From contig JAQUAI010000012.1 in assembly GCA_028687335.1 (NCBI GenBank), forward strand, positions 1 through 64,000: DNA of 64,000 nt, read 5' to 3'. Positions 46,071 to 61,829 of this stretch are shown piece by piece. The translations under genes and the position numbers were made by a program. The notes under the pieces were generated by a model, which searched no databases, was not told the origin of the DNA, and saw nothing but the letters and a program-made list of their open reading frames with translations. Each line of letters begins with the position of its first letter. Positions within the stretch are counted from its first letter, which is position 1. This DNA is from Gallionella sp. (lineage in GTDB: Bacteria; Pseudomonadota; Gammaproteobacteria; Burkholderiales; Gallionellaceae).

Positions 46071-46568
46071 TTGAGTCTCAATCTGCAAGAAAAGCAAGCG
46101 GTTGTTGCTGAAGTTAGCGCACAAGTGGCGCAAGCTCAAACTATCGTTGTGGCGGAATACCGTGGCATTGCGGTGAGCGATATCACTAAATTGCGTGCCA
46201 ATGCGCGTCAGTCTGGTGTGTATTTCCATGTGTTGAAAAACACGTTGGCGCGCCGTGCTGTGCAAGGTACTGCTTTCGAAAGTTTGGCTGAAAAAATGGT
46301 TGGCCCGCTGGTGTATAGCATCAGTGCGGACGCTGTTGCTGCGGCCAAGGTAGTGCATGAGTTTGCCAAAACCAACGACAAGCTAGTTGTTAAAGCGGGT
46401 TCTTACAACGGTAAGTTACTGGATGCAGCGGCGGTTTCCGCGCTGGCTTCCGTGCCGTCTAAAGAAGTTCTGCTGGCACAGCTGTGCGGCCTGTTGCAAT
46501 CGCCAGTTTCTGGTTTGGCCCGTGTACTGGTTGCTGTCGCCGAGAAAAAAGAGCCGGCAGCTGCTTAA
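46071..46568 (+). CDS. rplJ: 50S ribosomal protein L10
   Basis: 165 residues from a TTG start (46071) supported by AAGGAG just upstream and the family start [15 protein letters not shown]. It anchors the L7/L12 stalk. The C-terminal helix that binds L12 dimers ends in [13 protein letters not shown]. The unusual start codon may suit tight autoregulation through the leader. Confidence 0.97.
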   Translation: MSLNLQEKQAVVAEVSAQVAQAQTIVVAEYRGIAVSDITKLRANARQSGVYFHVLKNTLARRAVQGTAFESLAEKMVGPLVYSISADAVAAAKVVHEFAKTNDKLVVKAGSYNGKLLDAAAVSALASVPSKEVLLAQLCGLLQSPVSGLARVLVAVAEKKEPAAA

Positions 46569-46599
46569 TCTGATCAATTATTAAGATAGGAAAAATAAA

Positions 46600-46977
46600 A
46601 TGGCATTTGATAAAGACGCATTTTTGACCGCATTGGATGGTATGTCCGTGTTGGAGTTGAACGAGCTGGTCAAGGCAATTGAAGAGAAGTTCGGTGTATC
46701 TGCTGCTGCGATGGCTGCTCCTGCTGCTGGTGGCGCTGCTGCTGGTGGCGCTGCTGCTGCTGAGCAAACTGAGTTCACCGTAATCCTGAAGGCTGCTGGC
46801 GACCAAAAGGTTAACGTGATTAAGGTAGTTCGTACCATCACTGGTCTGGGCTTGAAAGAAGCTAAAGATCTGGTTGACGGCGCACCGAAGCCGGTTAAAG
46901 AAGGTGTTAGCAAGGCTGACGCTGATGCAATCGCCAAGCAGCTTATCGAAGCTGGCGCAACTGCTGAAGTTAAGTAA
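46600..46977 (+). CDS. rplL: 50S ribosomal protein L7/L12
   Basis: 125 residues: an N-terminal dimer helix, an Ala/Gly-rich hinge (about 36-52) with short repeated GCTGCTGGTGGC-type codons, and a C-terminal domain with [20 protein letters not shown] that recruits elongation factors. It is followed by a terminator-like hairpin. Confidence 0.98.
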   Translation: MAFDKDAFLTALDGMSVLELNELVKAIEEKFGVSAAAMAAPAAGGAAAGGAAAAEQTEFTVILKAAGDQKVNVIKVVRTITGLGLKEAKDLVDGAPKPVKEGVSKADADAIAKQLIEAGATAEVK

Positions 46978-46993
46978 GTCTGTTTGTTGCAAG

Positions 46994-47021
46994 AAGGCTG
47001 ACGGTTCGCCGTCAGCCTTTT
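46994..47021 (+). terminator. rplL-rpoB attenuator hairpin
   Basis: AAGGCTGACGG (46994-47004), loop TTCG, CCGTCAGCCTT (47009-47019), then TT. It is a very stable stem with a short U-run, placed where partial termination lowers rpoBC expression relative to L7/L12 in other bacteria. Confidence 0.8.
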
Positions 47022-47100
47022 GCCGCTTTAAGAAGTCGGCGGTCAGCAAGTCCTGTCCTGCTTTTTGACCCCTGTCTTTTTCCTCGATCGTGGAGATTAT

Positions 47101-50100
47101 ATGAGCTATTCGTTTACCGAAAAAAAGCGCATTCGTAAGAGTTTTGCGAAACGTGTCGGCGCATTGCCGGTGCCGTTTTTGTTATCTACTCAGCTCGAAT
47201 CTTTTGCTGCTTTTCTGCAAGCTTACACCCAGCCGGAACAGCGCAAAAATGAAGGTCTGCAAGCCGCTTTCAACGGTATATTTCCGATTGAAAGTCACTC
47301 CAAGAATGCACGACTGGATTTCGTTAGTTATGCCTTGGGCTTGCCTCCATTTGATGTTAAAGAGTGTCAGCAGCGTGGCTTGACCTTCGCGTCGCCATTA
47401 CGTGCACGCGTACGTTTAACCATCATGGATAAAGAAGCCTCGAAGCCAACGGTTAAAGAGGTAAAAGAGCAGGAAGTCTACATGGGTGAAATCCCATTGA
47501 TGACCACAACGGGTTCTTTTGTTATTAACGGCACTGAGCGCGTTATCGTTTCTCAGTTGCACCGTTCGCCTGGCGTATTCTTTGAACACGATCGCGGCAA
47601 AACTCATAGCTCGGGCAAGTTACTGTTTTCTGCGCGAGTGATTCCTTACCGCGGTTCGTGGTTGGACTTCGAGTTTGACGCGAAGGATTATGTTTACTTC
47701 CGTATCGACCGTCGCCGCAAATTGCCAGTAACAATTCTGTTGCGCTCTTTGGGTTATGGCAACGAAGATATTCTCAAAATGTTCTTTGAGTTTGATACGT
47801 TCCATTTCAGCAAAAAGGGCATTCAGTTCGAGGTTGTCCCAGAACGCTTGCGTGGCGATGTCGCACGCTTTGACATTATGGGCAAGGGTGACAAAGTCAT
47901 CGTTGCCAAAGACAAACGCATTACGGTGCGCCATATCCGCGAGATGCAAGAGGCGGGTATCGATAAACTGGCTGTGGGCGAAGATTTCCTGATTGGTCGC
48001 GTTATTGCTAATAACATCGTGGATAAAGACAGTGGCGAAATTATTGCCAATGCCAATGATGAAATTACCGAAGCCTTGCTGCGCAAGCTGGAAGTATCCG
48101 GTGTGAGCAAAGTGCAAACTCTGTATACCAACGATCTGGATCACGGCGCATTTATTTCGCAGACACTGCGTATCGATGAGACTGTTGATCAATGGACAGC
48201 GCGCGTTGCGATCTACCGCATGATGCGCCCCGGCGAACCACCAACCGAAGATGCGGTGGAAGGTTTGTTCAATGGCTTGTTCTTTAGTGAGGAGCGCTAC
48301 GACCTGTCTTCAGTGGGGCGTATGAAGTTCAATCGCCGCGTTGGGCGTGAGGAGCTGACTGGCGCACTGACACTGTCTAATGATGACATCGTTGCTGTGG
48401 TAAAGATTCTGGTTGAACTGCGCAATGGTCGCGGTGAGATCGACGATATCGACCACTTGGGCAATCGTCGCGTGCGTGCAGTGGGTGAATTGGCTGAGAA
48501 TCAGTTCCGTGCAGGTTTGGCACGTGTGGAACGTGCCGTCAAGGAGCGTTTGGGGCAGGCTGAAACTGATAACCTGATGCCGCATGATCTTATCAATGCG
48601 AAGCCAATTTCGGCAGCGGTGAAGGAATTCTTTGGCTCCAGCCAGTTATCGCAGTTTATGGATCAAACCAATCCTTTGTCGGAAGTGACGCACAAGCGTC
48701 GTATCTCCGCACTGGGCCCAGGCGGTTTGACGCGCGAACGCGCAGGCTTCGAGGTGCGCGACGTGCATCCGACGCACTACGGTCGCGTTTGCCCTATCGA
48801 GACACCGGAAGGTCCGAACATTGGTTTGATTAACTCATTGGCGCTGTACGCGCGTACCAATTCGTATGGTTTCATCGAGACACCATATCGCAAGGTCGCC
48901 AAGGGTAAAGTGCAAGATCAGATCGACTATCTGTCCGCCATTGAAGAAGGCAAATTCACCATCGCTCAGGCGAATGCGGAATTGGACAAAAAAGGGCATT
49001 TCACCAACGACATCGTCTCTGCGCGTCAGCACAACGAATTCGTGTTGGCTGAGCCGGATAAGTTGGAATACATGGACGTGTCACCATCACAAGTGGTTTC
49101 CGTTGCAGCTTCGCTGATTCCATTCTTGGAACACGATGACGCGAACCGCGCGTTGATGGGTGCAAACATGCAGCGTCAGGCTGTTCCTTGCTTGCGTGCT
49201 GAGAAGCCGTTGGTGGGTACGGGCTTGGAGCGTACCGTGGCAGTTGACTCCGGTACTGCGGTTCAGGCGTGGCGCGGTGGCCGTATCGATTATGTCGATG
49301 CCGGTCGTATCGTGGTGCGTGTGAACGATGATGAAACAACGCCAGGTGAAGCAGGTGTGGATATCTACAACCTGATCAAGTACACCCGTTCCAATCAGAA
49401 CACCAATATTAACCAGCGTCCTTTGGTTAAAGTCGGCGACATCATCGCGCGTGGTGATGTGGTTGCTGACGGCGCATCGACCGACATGGGTGAATTGGCA
49501 TTAGGTCAAAACATGCTGGTCGCCTTTATGCCGTGGAATGGTTACAACTTCGAAGACTCGATCTTGATTTCGGAGCGCGTGGTTATGGAAGATCGCTTCA
49601 CTTCGATTCATATCGAAGAGTTGACAGTCGCGGCACGCGATACCAAGCTGGGTGCGGAAGAAATTACCCGTGATATTCCAAACTTGGCCGAAGCGCAGTT
49701 AGCGCGTTTGGACGAGTCCGGTATTGTGCATATTGGCGCTGAAGTTGGCCCAGGCGACGTGTTGGTCGGTAAAGTAACTCCAAAGGGTGAAACACAGCTA
49801 ACACCTGAAGAAAAGCTGCTGCGCGCAATTTTTGGTGAGAAAGCCTCTGACGTTAAGGACACTTCCCTGCGTGTTGATGCTGGCACTTCGGGTACGGTGA
49901 TTGATGTGCAAGTGTTTACTCGCGAAGGCTTGCAGCGCGACAAGCGTGCACAGCAGATCATTGATGATGAGTTGGCTCGCTACAAGAAAGACTTGGCTGA
50001 CCAGATGCGGATTGTTGAGGGGGACTTGTTTGCACGTTTGGAAAAATTGTTGCACAACAAGGTCGCCAATGGCGGCCCGAACAAACTGGTTAAAGGCACC

Positions 50101-51177
50101 AAGCTGAACAAGGAATACTTGCATAGCATTGAGCATCATAAGTGGTTCGACATTCGTGTGGCTGATGATGAAGTGGCTGCGCAAATGGAGCAGGTCAAAG
50201 AAGGCTTGGCTCAGAAACGTGTTGAGTTTGATGCTGCGTTTGAGTTGAAAAAGAAAAAACTGACACAGGGCGATGAGTTGCAAGCTGGCGTGCAAAAGAT
50301 GGTCAAGGTGTACGTGGCCGTTAAACGTCGCTTGCAGCCTGGTGACAAGATGGCTGGTCGTCACGGCAACAAGGGTGTGGTTTCTCGCATCGTGCCGGTG
50401 GAAGATATGCCGTACATGGCAGACGGTACGCCTGCGGATATCGTGTTGAACCCGTTGGGTGTTCCATCGCGTATGAATATCGGTCAGATTCTGGAAACGC
50501 ACTTGGGTTGGGCTGCTAAGGGCTTGGGCAAGAAGATCGACGAGATGCTGCAAGCCAATGAAAAAGTGACTGAGCTGCGTAAATTCCTGAATAAGATTTA
50601 CAACCATCACAATGGTCAAACTGTTGATTTCGAGACATTTAACGATGAAGAAATCGTTGAGCTGTGTCGCAACCTGAGAAAGGGGGTGCCGTTTGCGACG
50701 CCAGTATTCGACGGAGCGAGCGAAGAAGAAATCAAATACATGCTGGAGTTGGCTGAACTGCCGCTGTCCGGACAGACCACATTGTACGATGGACGTACCG
50801 GCGAGGCGTTTGATCGCAAGGTAACCGTTGGTTACAAGCATGTACTGAAATTGCACCATTTGGTTGATGACAAGATGCACGCGCGTTCAACTGGACCTTA
50901 TAGCCTTGTTACACAGCAACCGTTGGGTGGTAAAGCTCAATTCGGTGGTCAGCGTTTCGGTGAGATGGAAGTCTGGGCGCTGGAAGCGTACGGCGCTGCT
51001 TACACCTTGCAAGAAATGCTTACCGTCAAGTCGGACGATGTGGCAGGACGAACCAAGGTATACGAAAGCATCGTTAAGGGCGAACACAAGATCGATGCGG
51101 GTATGCCGGAATCGTTCAACGTGGTCATCAAGGAAATCCGTTCCTTGGGGATCGACATGGATCTGGAACGTCACTAA
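47101..51177 (+). CDS. rpoB: RNA polymerase beta subunit
   Basis: 1358 residues from ATG 47101 ([15 protein letters not shown], the family start); an earlier in-frame ATG is not conserved. The rifampicin-binding cluster reads [17 protein letters not shown] then [13 protein letters not shown], which is the wild-type, sensitive pattern. The active-site region [13 protein letters not shown] and the C-terminal [13 protein letters not shown] are intact. No intein or large insertion was seen. Confidence 0.99.
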   Translation: MSYSFTEKKRIRKSFAKRVGALPVPFLLSTQLESFAAFLQAYTQPEQRKNEGLQAAFNGIFPIESHSKNARLDFVSYALGLPPFDVKECQQRGLTFASPLRARVRLTIMDKEASKPTVKEVKEQEVYMGEIPLMTTTGSFVINGTERVIVSQLHRSPGVFFEHDRGKTHSSGKLLFSARVIPYRGSWLDFEFDAKDYVYFRIDRRRKLPVTILLRSLGYGNEDILKMFFEFDTFHFSKKGIQFEVVPERLRGDVARFDIMGKGDKVIVAKDKRITVRHIREMQEAGIDKLAVGEDFLIGRVIANNIVDKDSGEIIANANDEITEALLRKLEVSGVSKVQTLYTNDLDHGAFISQTLRIDETVDQWTARVAIYRMMRPGEPPTEDAVEGLFNGLFFSEERYDLSSVGRMKFNRRVGREELTGALTLSNDDIVAVVKILVELRNGRGEIDDIDHLGNRRVRAVGELAENQFRAGLARVERAVKERLGQAETDNLMPHDLINAKPISAAVKEFFGSSQLSQFMDQTNPLSEVTHKRRISALGPGGLTRERAGFEVRDVHPTHYGRVCPIETPEGPNIGLINSLALYARTNSYGFIETPYRKVAKGKVQDQIDYLSAIEEGKFTIAQANAELDKKGHFTNDIVSARQHNEFVLAEPDKLEYMDVSPSQVVSVAASLIPFLEHDDANRALMGANMQRQAVPCLRAEKPLVGTGLERTVAVDSGTAVQAWRGGRIDYVDAGRIVVRVNDDETTPGEAGVDIYNLIKYTRSNQNTNINQRPLVKVGDIIARGDVVADGASTDMGELALGQNMLVAFMPWNGYNFEDSILISERVVMEDRFTSIHIEELTVAARDTKLGAEEITRDIPNLAEAQLARLDESGIVHIGAEVGPGDVLVGKVTPKGETQLTPEEKLLRAIFGEKASDVKDTSLRVDAGTSGTVIDVQVFTREGLQRDKRAQQIIDDELARYKKDLADQMRIVEGDLFARLEKLLHNKVANGGPNKLVKGTKLNKEYLHSIEHHKWFDIRVADDEVAAQMEQVKEGLAQKRVEFDAAFELKKKKLTQGDELQAGVQKMVKVYVAVKRRLQPGDKMAGRHGNKGVVSRIVPVEDMPYMADGTPADIVLNPLGVPSRMNIGQILETHLGWAAKGLGKKIDEMLQANEKVTELRKFLNKIYNHHNGQTVDFETFNDEEIVELCRNLRKGVPFATPVFDGASEEEIKYMLELAELPLSGQTTLYDGRTGEAFDRKVTVGYKHVLKLHHLVDDKMHARSTGPYSLVTQQPLGGKAQFGGQRFGEMEVWALEAYGAAYTLQEMLTVKSDDVAGRTKVYESIVKGEHKIDAGMPESFNVVIKEIRSLGIDMDLERH

Positions 51178-51210
51178 TCGCTACTGGCACAAGACGAATA
51201 GGAGCTGCGC

Positions 51211-54200
51211 ATGAAAACATTGCTAGATTTGTTCAAGCAAGTTACACAAAAAGAAGAGTTCGACATCATCAAGATCGGACTCGCATCACCGGAAAAAATC
51301 CGCTCATGGTCGTATGGCGAAGTTAAAAAGCCGGAGACCATCAACTATCGTACTTTCAAACCGGAACGTGATGGTTTGTTTTGCGCCAAGATTTTCGGAC
51401 CTGTTAAGGACTACGAATGCTTGTGCGGCAAGTACAAGCGGCTTAAGCATCGCGGGGTGATCTGCGAGAAGTGCGGCGTTGAAGTTACGCTGTCCAAGGT
51501 GCGTCGCGAACGCATGGGTCACATTGAGTTGGCATCGCCAGTTGCTCATATTTGGTTTTTGAAATCACTGCCATCTCGCCTCGGTATGGTGCTGGACATG
51601 ACACTGCGTGATATTGAGCGTGTGTTGTATTTTGAAGCCTATGTGGTGACAGAGCCGGGTATGACCCCGCTGAATCGCGCCCAACTTTTGTCGGAAGAAG
51701 ACTATCTGGCGAAGACGGAAGAATATGGCGACGAATTTACCGCGCTGATGGGTGCCGAAGGTATTCGCGCTTTGCTGGCAAACTTGGATGTGACTAGCGA
51801 GATCGAAACGATTCGTTCCGAACTGGCAACAACGGGTTCCGAAACCAAGATCAAGAAGTATTCCAAGCGGCTGAAAGTGCTGGAAGCCTTCAATGCGTCC
51901 GGTATCAAGCCACAATGGATGGTGATGGAAGTGCTGCCGGTGTTGCCACCGGAGCTGCGTCCTTTGGTACCGTTGGATGGTGGCCGTTTCGCTACGTCCG
52001 ACCTGAACGACCTGTATCGCCGCGTCATCAATCGTAACAACCGTCTGCGTCGTTTGCTGGAGCTGAAGGCACCGGAAATCATCGTGCGCAATGAAAAGCG
52101 TATGTTGCAGGAAGCAGTGGACTCGCTGCTAGACAACGGTCGTCGCGGTAAAGCGATGACGGGTGCCAACAAGCGTCAGTTGAAATCGCTGGCTGACATG
52201 ATTAAGGGCAAGAGCGGTCGTTTCCGTCAAAACTTGCTGGGTAAGCGCGTCGACTATTCTGGCCGCTCCGTCATCGTGGTGGGCCCACAACTCAGGTTGC
52301 ATCAGTGCGGCTTGCCGAAGAAGATGGCGCTGGAGTTGTTCAAACCCTTTATCTTCAGTCGTCTGGAGGCAATGGGACTGGCAACCACGATCAAGGCTTC
52401 TAAGCGTATGGTTGAGGCGGAAGAACCGGTGGTGTGGGATATTCTTGAAGAAGTCATTCGCGAGCATCCGATTCTGCTGAACCGTGCCCCGACTTTGCAC
52501 CGTCTGGGTATTCAAGCATTTGAGCCTATCCTGATCGAAGGTAAGGCGATTCAGTTGCACCCGTTGGTCTGTTCCGCATTTAACGCCGACTTCGACGGTG
52601 ACCAAATGGCCGTTCACGTTCCGCTGTCGCTGGAAGCGCAGATGGAAGCGCGTACTCTGATGCTGGCTTCGAACAACGTGTTGTCGCCTGCTAACGGTGA
52701 GCCAATCATTGTTCCGTCGCAGGACATCGTGTTGGGCCTGTACTACATGACACGCGAGAAGGTTGCTGCATTAGGCGAAGGTTCGCTATTTGCGAATATC
52801 GCCGAAGTGTCGCGCGCCTATGAGTCGCGTGAAGTTGAGTTGCAAGCCAAGGTGACGGTACGTCTGAAAGAAGTTCATACCGACGAAGCTGGGCAAGCGG
52901 TGGAAAAGCTGGTGCGTCACGAGACTACGGTTGGTCGTGCTTTGCTCTCCGAGGTACTACCGGCAGGATTGCCGTTCGCCTTAATTAATAAAGCGTTAAA
53001 GAAGAAAGAAATCTCGCGTTTGATCAACGCCAGCTTCCGTCAGTGCGGTCTGCGTGATACGGTCATCATGGCCGATAAACTGATGTACACCGGCTTTACG
53101 TATGCGACTCGTGCTGGTATTTCGATTTGCGTGGATGACATGCTCATGCCTCCGCAGAAAAATGAGCTGATCGGTGCGGCAGAAAAAGAAGTGCACGAGA
53201 TTCACACCCAGTACACATCGGGTTTGGTAACCGATGGCGAGCGTTACAACAAGGTGGTGGATATCTGGGGTCGTACTGGTGATGTTGTGGCCAAGGCCAT
53301 GATGGAACAGCTTGGTAGTGAGCCAGTGATTGAACGACTGACCGGCAAGCCACGTATGGATAATGGCAAAGTGGTGATGCAGGAGTCGTTCAATTCTATT
53401 TACATGATGGCCGACTCCGGCGCGCGTGGTTCTGCTGCGCAGATTCGTCAATTGGCTGGTATGCGCGGATTGATGGCGAAACCTGACGGCTCCATCATTG
53501 AAACACCGATTACGGCGAACTTCCGTGAAGGTCTGAACATGTTGCAGTACTTCATCTCAACTCACGGTGCTCGTAAAGGCTTGGCGGATACGGCGTTGAA
53601 GACAGCGAACTCTGGTTACCTGACACGTCGTTTGGTTGATGTAACGCAAGACTTGGTGGTGATTGAGGATGATTGCGGTACCGACAAGGGTACCGCGATG
53701 AAGGCGATTGTCGAGGGTGGTGAGGTCATTGAGGCATTGCGCGAACGTATTCTGGGTCGCGTGGTGAGCGCTGATGTGGTCAGTCCTGAAACGGCTGAAA
53801 CTGTTTATGAAGCTGGCGTATTGTTGGATGAAAGCGCTGTTGAACGTATTGAAGCCTTGGGTATCGATGAGGTTCGCGTGCGTACGCCGTTGAATTGTGA
53901 AACCCGCTTTGGTTTGTGTGCCAAGTGTTATGGTCGCGATTTGGGTCGTGGTGGTTTGGTCAACGTGGGCGAGGCGGTTGGCGTGATTGCGGCGCAGTCT
54001 ATCGGTGAGCCGGGTACCCAGCTGACGATGCGTACCTTCCACATCGGCGGTGCGGCATCGCGTACTGTTGTAGCAAGCCAAGTAGAGAGCAAGTCTAACG
54101 GTGTGTTGAAGTACAGCCCGAATATGCGTGTTGTGACAACCGTGCGCGGAGAGGTCATCGTGGTAGCGCGTAGTGCTGAGGTATTGATTACTGATGATCA

Positions 54201-55440
54201 CGGCCGTGAACGCGAACGCCACAAAGTGCCTTACGGTGCCAATCTGTCGATCAAGCAAGGCGAGTCGGTACGCGCAGGCGTGGTATTGGCGACATGGGAT
54301 CCGCATACACGTCCAATCATTACCGAGTACGCTGGTGTGATCCGCTTCCAAAACGTCGAGGAAGGCTCCACAGTTGCCAAGCAGATCGATGAAGTGACAG
54401 GTCTGTCTACGCTGGTAGTTATCGATCCGAAGCGTAGTACAGCGCAAACCAAGGGCGTTCGCCCGATGGTGAGATTGCTGGATGAGGCTGGTAAAGAAGT
54501 TAAATTGGCAGGTACCGAGACTCCAGTTAGCGTCACTTTCCAAACCGGTTGCATTATTACTGTTGAAGACGGTCAGCTGGTTGGTGTGGGTGATGTGCTG
54601 GCACGTATCCCACAGGAAAGCTCTAAGACACGCGATATCACCGGCGGTCTGCCGCGTGTTGCTGAGTTGTTTGAAGCGCGCGTACCTAAAGATGCCGGTA
54701 TGTTGGCTGAAGTGACAGGTACTGTTTCGTTCGGTAAAGATACCAAGGGTAAGCAGCGTTTGGTGATTACCGATGTGGAAGGTATCGCAAACGAATTCCT
54801 GATTTCCAAGGAAAAGCACGTACTCGCTCACGATGGTCAGGTTGTGAACCGTGGCGAAATGATCGTTGATGGCCCAGCAGACCCGCACGATATTCTGCGT
54901 TTGCAAGGTGTGGACGAGCTTGCTCGCTACATTACCGACGAAGTGCAGGACGTTTATCGTTTGCAGGGCGTTAAGATCAGCGACAAGCACATCGAAGTTA
55001 TCGTGCGTCAGATGTTGCGTCGTGTGCAGATCACGGATCCGGGTGATAGCAACTTCATCACAGGCGAGCAAGTTGAGCGCGCTGATGTGTTGCAGGAAAA
55101 CGAACGTGTGGTTGCCGAAGGTAAGAATCCGGCAGGTTACGAATATATGTTGCTGGGTATTACCAAAGCATCCCTATCGACCGACTCGTTCATCTCCGCA
55201 GCTTCCTTCCAGGAAACTACGCGCGTGTTGACCGAAGCGGCAATCATGGGTAAGAAAGACGAACTGCGCGGACTGAAGGAAAACGTCATCGTTGGTCGTT
55301 TGATACCGGCAGGTACAGGCTTGGCGTATCACACGGCACGCCGTAAACAAAAGCTCGGTTTGGATATTGCAGAGAGTCGAGTGTTGCAAGATGCGGATGT
55401 GTCGAGTGAATCACTTGACACCCCTGAGGTTTCTCAATAG
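51211..55440 (+). CDS. rpoC: RNA polymerase beta' subunit
   Basis: 1409 residues. The N-terminal zinc finger is [20 protein letters not shown], the catalytic magnesium site is [12 protein letters not shown], and the second zinc site includes CGTD..., [13 protein letters not shown]. The trigger-loop region ([18 protein letters not shown]) is intact. It starts 33 bases after rpoB with an AGGAG site. A terminator-like hairpin follows. Confidence 0.99.
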   Translation: MKTLLDLFKQVTQKEEFDIIKIGLASPEKIRSWSYGEVKKPETINYRTFKPERDGLFCAKIFGPVKDYECLCGKYKRLKHRGVICEKCGVEVTLSKVRRERMGHIELASPVAHIWFLKSLPSRLGMVLDMTLRDIERVLYFEAYVVTEPGMTPLNRAQLLSEEDYLAKTEEYGDEFTALMGAEGIRALLANLDVTSEIETIRSELATTGSETKIKKYSKRLKVLEAFNASGIKPQWMVMEVLPVLPPELRPLVPLDGGRFATSDLNDLYRRVINRNNRLRRLLELKAPEIIVRNEKRMLQEAVDSLLDNGRRGKAMTGANKRQLKSLADMIKGKSGRFRQNLLGKRVDYSGRSVIVVGPQLRLHQCGLPKKMALELFKPFIFSRLEAMGLATTIKASKRMVEAEEPVVWDILEEVIREHPILLNRAPTLHRLGIQAFEPILIEGKAIQLHPLVCSAFNADFDGDQMAVHVPLSLEAQMEARTLMLASNNVLSPANGEPIIVPSQDIVLGLYYMTREKVAALGEGSLFANIAEVSRAYESREVELQAKVTVRLKEVHTDEAGQAVEKLVRHETTVGRALLSEVLPAGLPFALINKALKKKEISRLINASFRQCGLRDTVIMADKLMYTGFTYATRAGISICVDDMLMPPQKNELIGAAEKEVHEIHTQYTSGLVTDGERYNKVVDIWGRTGDVVAKAMMEQLGSEPVIERLTGKPRMDNGKVVMQESFNSIYMMADSGARGSAAQIRQLAGMRGLMAKPDGSIIETPITANFREGLNMLQYFISTHGARKGLADTALKTANSGYLTRRLVDVTQDLVVIEDDCGTDKGTAMKAIVEGGEVIEALRERILGRVVSADVVSPETAETVYEAGVLLDESAVERIEALGIDEVRVRTPLNCETRFGLCAKCYGRDLGRGGLVNVGEAVGVIAAQSIGEPGTQLTMRTFHIGGAASRTVVASQVESKSNGVLKYSPNMRVVTTVRGEVIVVARSAEVLITDDHGRERERHKVPYGANLSIKQGESVRAGVVLATWDPHTRPIITEYAGVIRFQNVEEGSTVAKQIDEVTGLSTLVVIDPKRSTAQTKGVRPMVRLLDEAGKEVKLAGTETPVSVTFQTGCIITVEDGQLVGVGDVLARIPQESSKTRDITGGLPRVAELFEARVPKDAGMLAEVTGTVSFGKDTKGKQRLVITDVEGIANEFLISKEKHVLAHDGQVVNRGEMIVDGPADPHDILRLQGVDELARYITDEVQDVYRLQGVKISDKHIEVIVRQMLRRVQITDPGDSNFITGEQVERADVLQENERVVAEGKNPAGYEYMLLGITKASLSTDSFISAASFQETTRVLTEAAIMGKKDELRGLKENVIVGRLIPAGTGLAYHTARRKQKLGLDIAESRVLQDADVSSESLDTPEVSQ

Positions 55441-55455
55441 AATTCGCAGCCTTTT

Positions 55456-55503
55456 TGCCGTCGCAGCGGATGTTTTCTGTTCGCTTGCGGCGGCAGTTGT
55501 TTT
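55456..55503 (+). terminator. Terminator between rpoC and rpsL
   Basis: TGCCGTCGCAGCG near 55456 pairs imperfectly with CGCTTGCGGCGGCA (ending 55495), followed by GTTGTTTT. Confidence 0.65.
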
Positions 55504-55555
55504 AACTATTTGATGCGCAACAGAATAAATACTTCATTTTGAGGATGTAGAAATA

Positions 55556-55933
55556 ATGCCAACCATAAACCAGTTGATTCGCAAGCCCCGTGTCGCAATC
55601 GTAGAAAAGAGCAAGGTGCCGGCTTTGGAGGGATCTCCGCAAAAGCGTGGCGTGTGTACTCGTGTTTACACGACAACCCCAAAGAAACCGAACTCTGCGT
55701 TGCGTAAAGTAGCGAAGGTGCGCTTGACCAACGGTTTCGAGGTAATTAGTTATATTGGCGGTGAGGGCCATAACCTGCAGGAGCACTCGGTTGTGCTGTT
55801 GCGCGGCGGTCGTGTAAAGGACTTGCCGGGTGTTCGTTACCACATGGTTCGCGGTAGTTTGGACACTGCGGGCGTTAAAGATCGTAAGCAGTCTCGCTCC
55901 AAGTACGGCGCGAAGCGTGCCAAGAAAGCGTAA
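55556..55933 (+). CDS. rpsL: 30S ribosomal protein S12
   Basis: 125 residues. It is a decoding-centre protein. Lysines in [12 protein letters not shown] and the later LPGVRYH are the streptomycin-sensitive, wild-type residues. It is the first gene of the str operon (rpsL-rpsG-fusA-tuf). Confidence 0.98.
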   Translation: MPTINQLIRKPRVAIVEKSKVPALEGSPQKRGVCTRVYTTTPKKPNSALRKVAKVRLTNGFEVISYIGGEGHNLQEHSVVLLRGGRVKDLPGVRYHMVRGSLDTAGVKDRKQSRSKYGAKRAKKA

Positions 55934-55960
55934 TTTTTAGCAATTAATTTCGAGGTTGAT

Positions 55961-56431
55961 ATGCCAAGACGTAGAGAAGTCCCCAAGCGTGAAGTTTTGC
56001 CTGATCCAAAATTCGGTAATCAGGATCTTTCCAAGTTCGTGAATGTGTTGATGACGGCGGGCAAGAAGTCGGTCGCTGAGCGTATTCTTTACGGTGCGTT
56101 GGAGCAGGTTGGTAAAAAGACCAATAAGGATGCGATCGAGGTTTTTAATCTCGCATTGAATAATGCTAAGCCTCAAGTTGAGGTGAAAAGTCGTCGTGTT
56201 GGCGGTGCTAACTATCAAGTGCCTGTTGAGGTGCGTCCTTCCCGTCGTATGGCTTTGGCAATGCGCTGGTTGCGCGAGGCTGCGCGCAAGCGTGGTGAAA
56301 AGTCTATGGGAATGCGTCTTGCTGGTGAGTTGATTGATGCGTCCGAAGGTCGTGGTGGTGCGGTTAAAAAGCGTGAAGAAGTGCATCGTATGGCTGAGGC
56401 TAATAAAGCTTTCTCGCATTTCCGTTTCTAA
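55961..56431 (+). CDS. rpsG: 30S ribosomal protein S7
   Basis: 156 residues. It is a primary binder of the 16S rRNA 3' major domain; [19 protein letters not shown] and the [12 protein letters not shown] segment are typical. It lies 27 bases after rpsL. Confidence 0.98.
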   Translation: MPRRREVPKREVLPDPKFGNQDLSKFVNVLMTAGKKSVAERILYGALEQVGKKTNKDAIEVFNLALNNAKPQVEVKSRRVGGANYQVPVEVRPSRRMALAMRWLREAARKRGEKSMGMRLAGELIDASEGRGGAVKKREEVHRMAEANKAFSHFRF

Positions 56432-56461
56432 ATTAGATCAAGTTAGGTATAGGTATCCATC

Positions 56462-58555
<2,094 letters not shown>

Positions 58556-58580
58556 TTTTTGATTTGAAAGGCGATTAATC

Positions 58581-59771
<1,191 letters not shown>

Positions 59772-59789
59772 AGATACAATGCGCGCCCT

Positions 59790-59813
59790 CGCGTGGCTGC
59801 GGCCACGCGTTTT
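59790..59813 (+). terminator. Perfect hairpin with T-run before rpsJ
   Basis: CGCGTGGC (59790-59797), loop TGCG, GCCACGCG (59802-59809), then TTTT. It can end the str operon transcript. A transcript from the promoter at 59752-59780 would carry it at its very 5' end. Confidence 0.8.
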
Positions 59814-59859
59814 CGTTCTTTAAACCAGCGGCATTGCCGCGTAAATGCAAGAGAAGATT

Positions 59860-60171
59860 ATGCAAAGTCAAAAAATTCGCATTCGCCTAAAGGCGTTTGA
59901 CTATCGCCTGATTGATCAATCGGCTGCGCAGATTGTTGATACAGCTAAGCGTACTGGCGCTGTGGTAAATGGCCCTGTGCCTTTGCCTACCAAGATTGAG
60001 CGATTCGATGTGTTGCGTTCCCCGCACGTCAATAAAACTTCGCGCGATCAATTTGAGATTCGTACTCATCTGCGTTTGATGGATATCGTGGATCCTACTG
60101 ATAAGACAGTGGATGCATTGATGAAGTTGGATTTGCCGGCTGGTGTGGATGTAGAAATTAAGTTGCAGTAA
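59860..60171 (+). CDS. rpsJ: 30S ribosomal protein S10 (NusE)
   Basis: 103 residues from ATG 59860 ([15 protein letters not shown], the family start); the ATG at 59845 would add five unconserved residues. It is a ribosomal protein and the NusB partner in antitermination. It opens the S10 operon. Confidence 0.97.
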   Translation: MQSQKIRIRLKAFDYRLIDQSAAQIVDTAKRTGAVVNGPVPLPTKIERFDVLRSPHVNKTSRDQFEIRTHLRLMDIVDPTDKTVDALMKLDLPAGVDVEIKLQ

Positions 60172-60242
60172 TTGTTGTATTCGGTAGTAAATCAAGATCG
60201 GTTGGCCAATTGAAGTCAGCCCCTTAACAAAAGGAAATTAAA

Positions 60243-60887
60243 ATGAGCTTAGGACTTGTCGGTCGCAAGATTGGCATGACCCGCGTATTTACCGATGACG
60301 GTTCGTCGTTGCCGGTAACTGTGCTGGAAGTGTCCAATAATCGTGTTACTCAGGTTAAATCCGTTGAAACTGATGGCTATACCGCTGTGCAAGTTGCGCA
60401 CGGTGTTCGTCGTCCCGGTCGTGTCACAAAGGCAGCGGCAGGGCACTACGCTAAAGCGGGTGTGGAAGCGGGGAGTGCACTTAAGGAATTTACAGTATCC
60501 CCTGAGCAGTTGGCTGGTTTGCAAGCTGGCTCAACTATTAGTGTTGAGATTTTTCAGGCGGGTCAGTTGGTTGATGTTACAGGTACCTCCAAAGGTAAGG
60601 GGTATGCTGGCACCATCAAGCGTTATAACTTCAAGTCGGGGCGTGCAACGCACGGTAACTCGAAGTCTCATAACGTTCCCGGTTCGATTGGTATGGCGCA
60701 GGATCCTGGCCGTGTTTTCCCGGGTAAGCGCATGACTGGTCATCTTGGTGATGTGCAAAAAACCGTTCAAAATCTCGAAATCGTTCGCGTAGATGTTGCT
60801 CGCCAGCTGTTGCTGGTTAAGGGTGCTGTTCCTGGCGCGCAGGGCGGTAGCGTGATCGTTCGTCCCGCAGTGAAGGCAGGTGCGTAA
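60243..60887 (+). CDS. rplC: 50S ribosomal protein L3
   Basis: 214 residues; an early assembly protein. [13 protein letters not shown] and the basic loop [19 protein letters not shown] near the peptidyl transferase centre are present, including the glutamine that PrmB methylates. It overlaps the rplD start by one base. Confidence 0.98.
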   Translation: MSLGLVGRKIGMTRVFTDDGSSLPVTVLEVSNNRVTQVKSVETDGYTAVQVAHGVRRPGRVTKAAAGHYAKAGVEAGSALKEFTVSPEQLAGLQAGSTISVEIFQAGQLVDVTGTSKGKGYAGTIKRYNFKSGRATHGNSKSHNVPGSIGMAQDPGRVFPGKRMTGHLGDVQKTVQNLEIVRVDVARQLLLVKGAVPGAQGGSVIVRPAVKAGA

Positions 60888-61510
60888 TGGAACTTAAAGT
60901 CATTAACGACAAAGGTCAGGCAACCTCTAACCTGAATGCGTCCGATGAGTTGTTTGGTCGTGAATATAACGAGGATCTGGTGCATCAGCTGGTGACGGCT
61001 TATATGGCTAATGCTCGTTCTGGTAACAGCAAGCAAAAAGGTCGCAGCGAAATCGCTAAATCCACTCGTAAGCCATTTGCTCAAAAAGGTACAGGTCGTG
61101 CTCGTGCGGGTATGGCATCCAGTCCTTTGTGGCGTGGTGGTGGTAAGATTTTCCCGAATACGGGCGAAGAAAACTACACGCAAAAAGTCAATCGCAAGAT
61201 GTATCGCGCTGGTTTGGCCTCGATTTTGTCCAAACTTGTTAGTGAAAATCGCTTGATGGTGGTTGATAGCTTAACGGTTGATGCGCCTAAGACAAAACTG
61301 TTGGCGCAAAAAATCAAAAGTTTGGGTTTGGATGGGCGCTTGCTGATTATCACCGACTCTTTGGATGAGAATCTCTATCTGTCTTCGCGCAATCTGCCGA
61401 ATGTATTGGTGTTGGAAGCAAATCAAGCTGATCCAGTTAGTTTGGTACGTTTTCCGAATGTGATTGTTACGCGTAATGCTGTGGCTAAAATTGAGGAGAT
61501 GTTCGCATGA
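60887..61510 (+). CDS. rplD: 50S ribosomal protein L4
   Basis: 207 residues. The exit-tunnel loop contains [20 protein letters not shown]. In E. coli L4 represses its own operon; the short leader here offers little room for the same S10 leader structure. It overlaps rplW by 4 bases. Confidence 0.97.
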   Translation: MELKVINDKGQATSNLNASDELFGREYNEDLVHQLVTAYMANARSGNSKQKGRSEIAKSTRKPFAQKGTGRARAGMASSPLWRGGGKIFPNTGEENYTQKVNRKMYRAGLASILSKLVSENRLMVVDSLTVDAPKTKLLAQKIKSLGLDGRLLIITDSLDENLYLSSRNLPNVLVLEANQADPVSLVRFPNVIVTRNAVAKIEEMFA

Positions 61511-61824
61511 GTACCCAACAATTTAGTCAAGAGCGCTTGATGAAGGTGTTGCTCGGGCCGCAAATCTCTGAAAAAGCAACTCAAGTTGCAGAGCTTAATG
61601 AGCAGGTGATTTTCCGTGTTGTGCCTGATGCAACTAAGCCTGAGATTAAGGCTGCGGTTGAGATGATGTTTAAGGTTAGCGTTGATAGCGTGCAAGTTAT
61701 CAATGTCAAAGGCAAAGTTAAGCGTACCGGTCGTTTTGTTGGTCGCCGCAATAACTGGAAAAAAGCCTATGTCTGTCTGGCTGCCGGTCAAGAAATCAAT
61801 TTTGCTGCAAGTGAGCAAGGATAA
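61507..61824 (+). CDS. rplW: 50S ribosomal protein L23
   Basis: 105 residues. It lies at the exit-tunnel rim and is the docking site for trigger factor and [19 protein letters not shown] and [20 protein letters not shown] are typical. Confidence 0.97.
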   Translation: MSTQQFSQERLMKVLLGPQISEKATQVAELNEQVIFRVVPDATKPEIKAAVEMMFKVSVDSVQVINVKGKVKRTGRFVGRRNNWKKAYVCLAAGQEINFAASEQG

Positions 61825-61829
61825 TCATC

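Noticed and set aside
49798-50880. 360-codon minus-strand open frame inside rpoB
   Set aside because: Same reason: antisense shadow with no recognisable domain.
53557-55071. 504-codon minus-strand open frame inside rpoC
   Set aside because: Shadow of a highly expressed conserved gene; composition (His, Thr, Asn-rich) is typical of antisense reading and there is no ribosome site.
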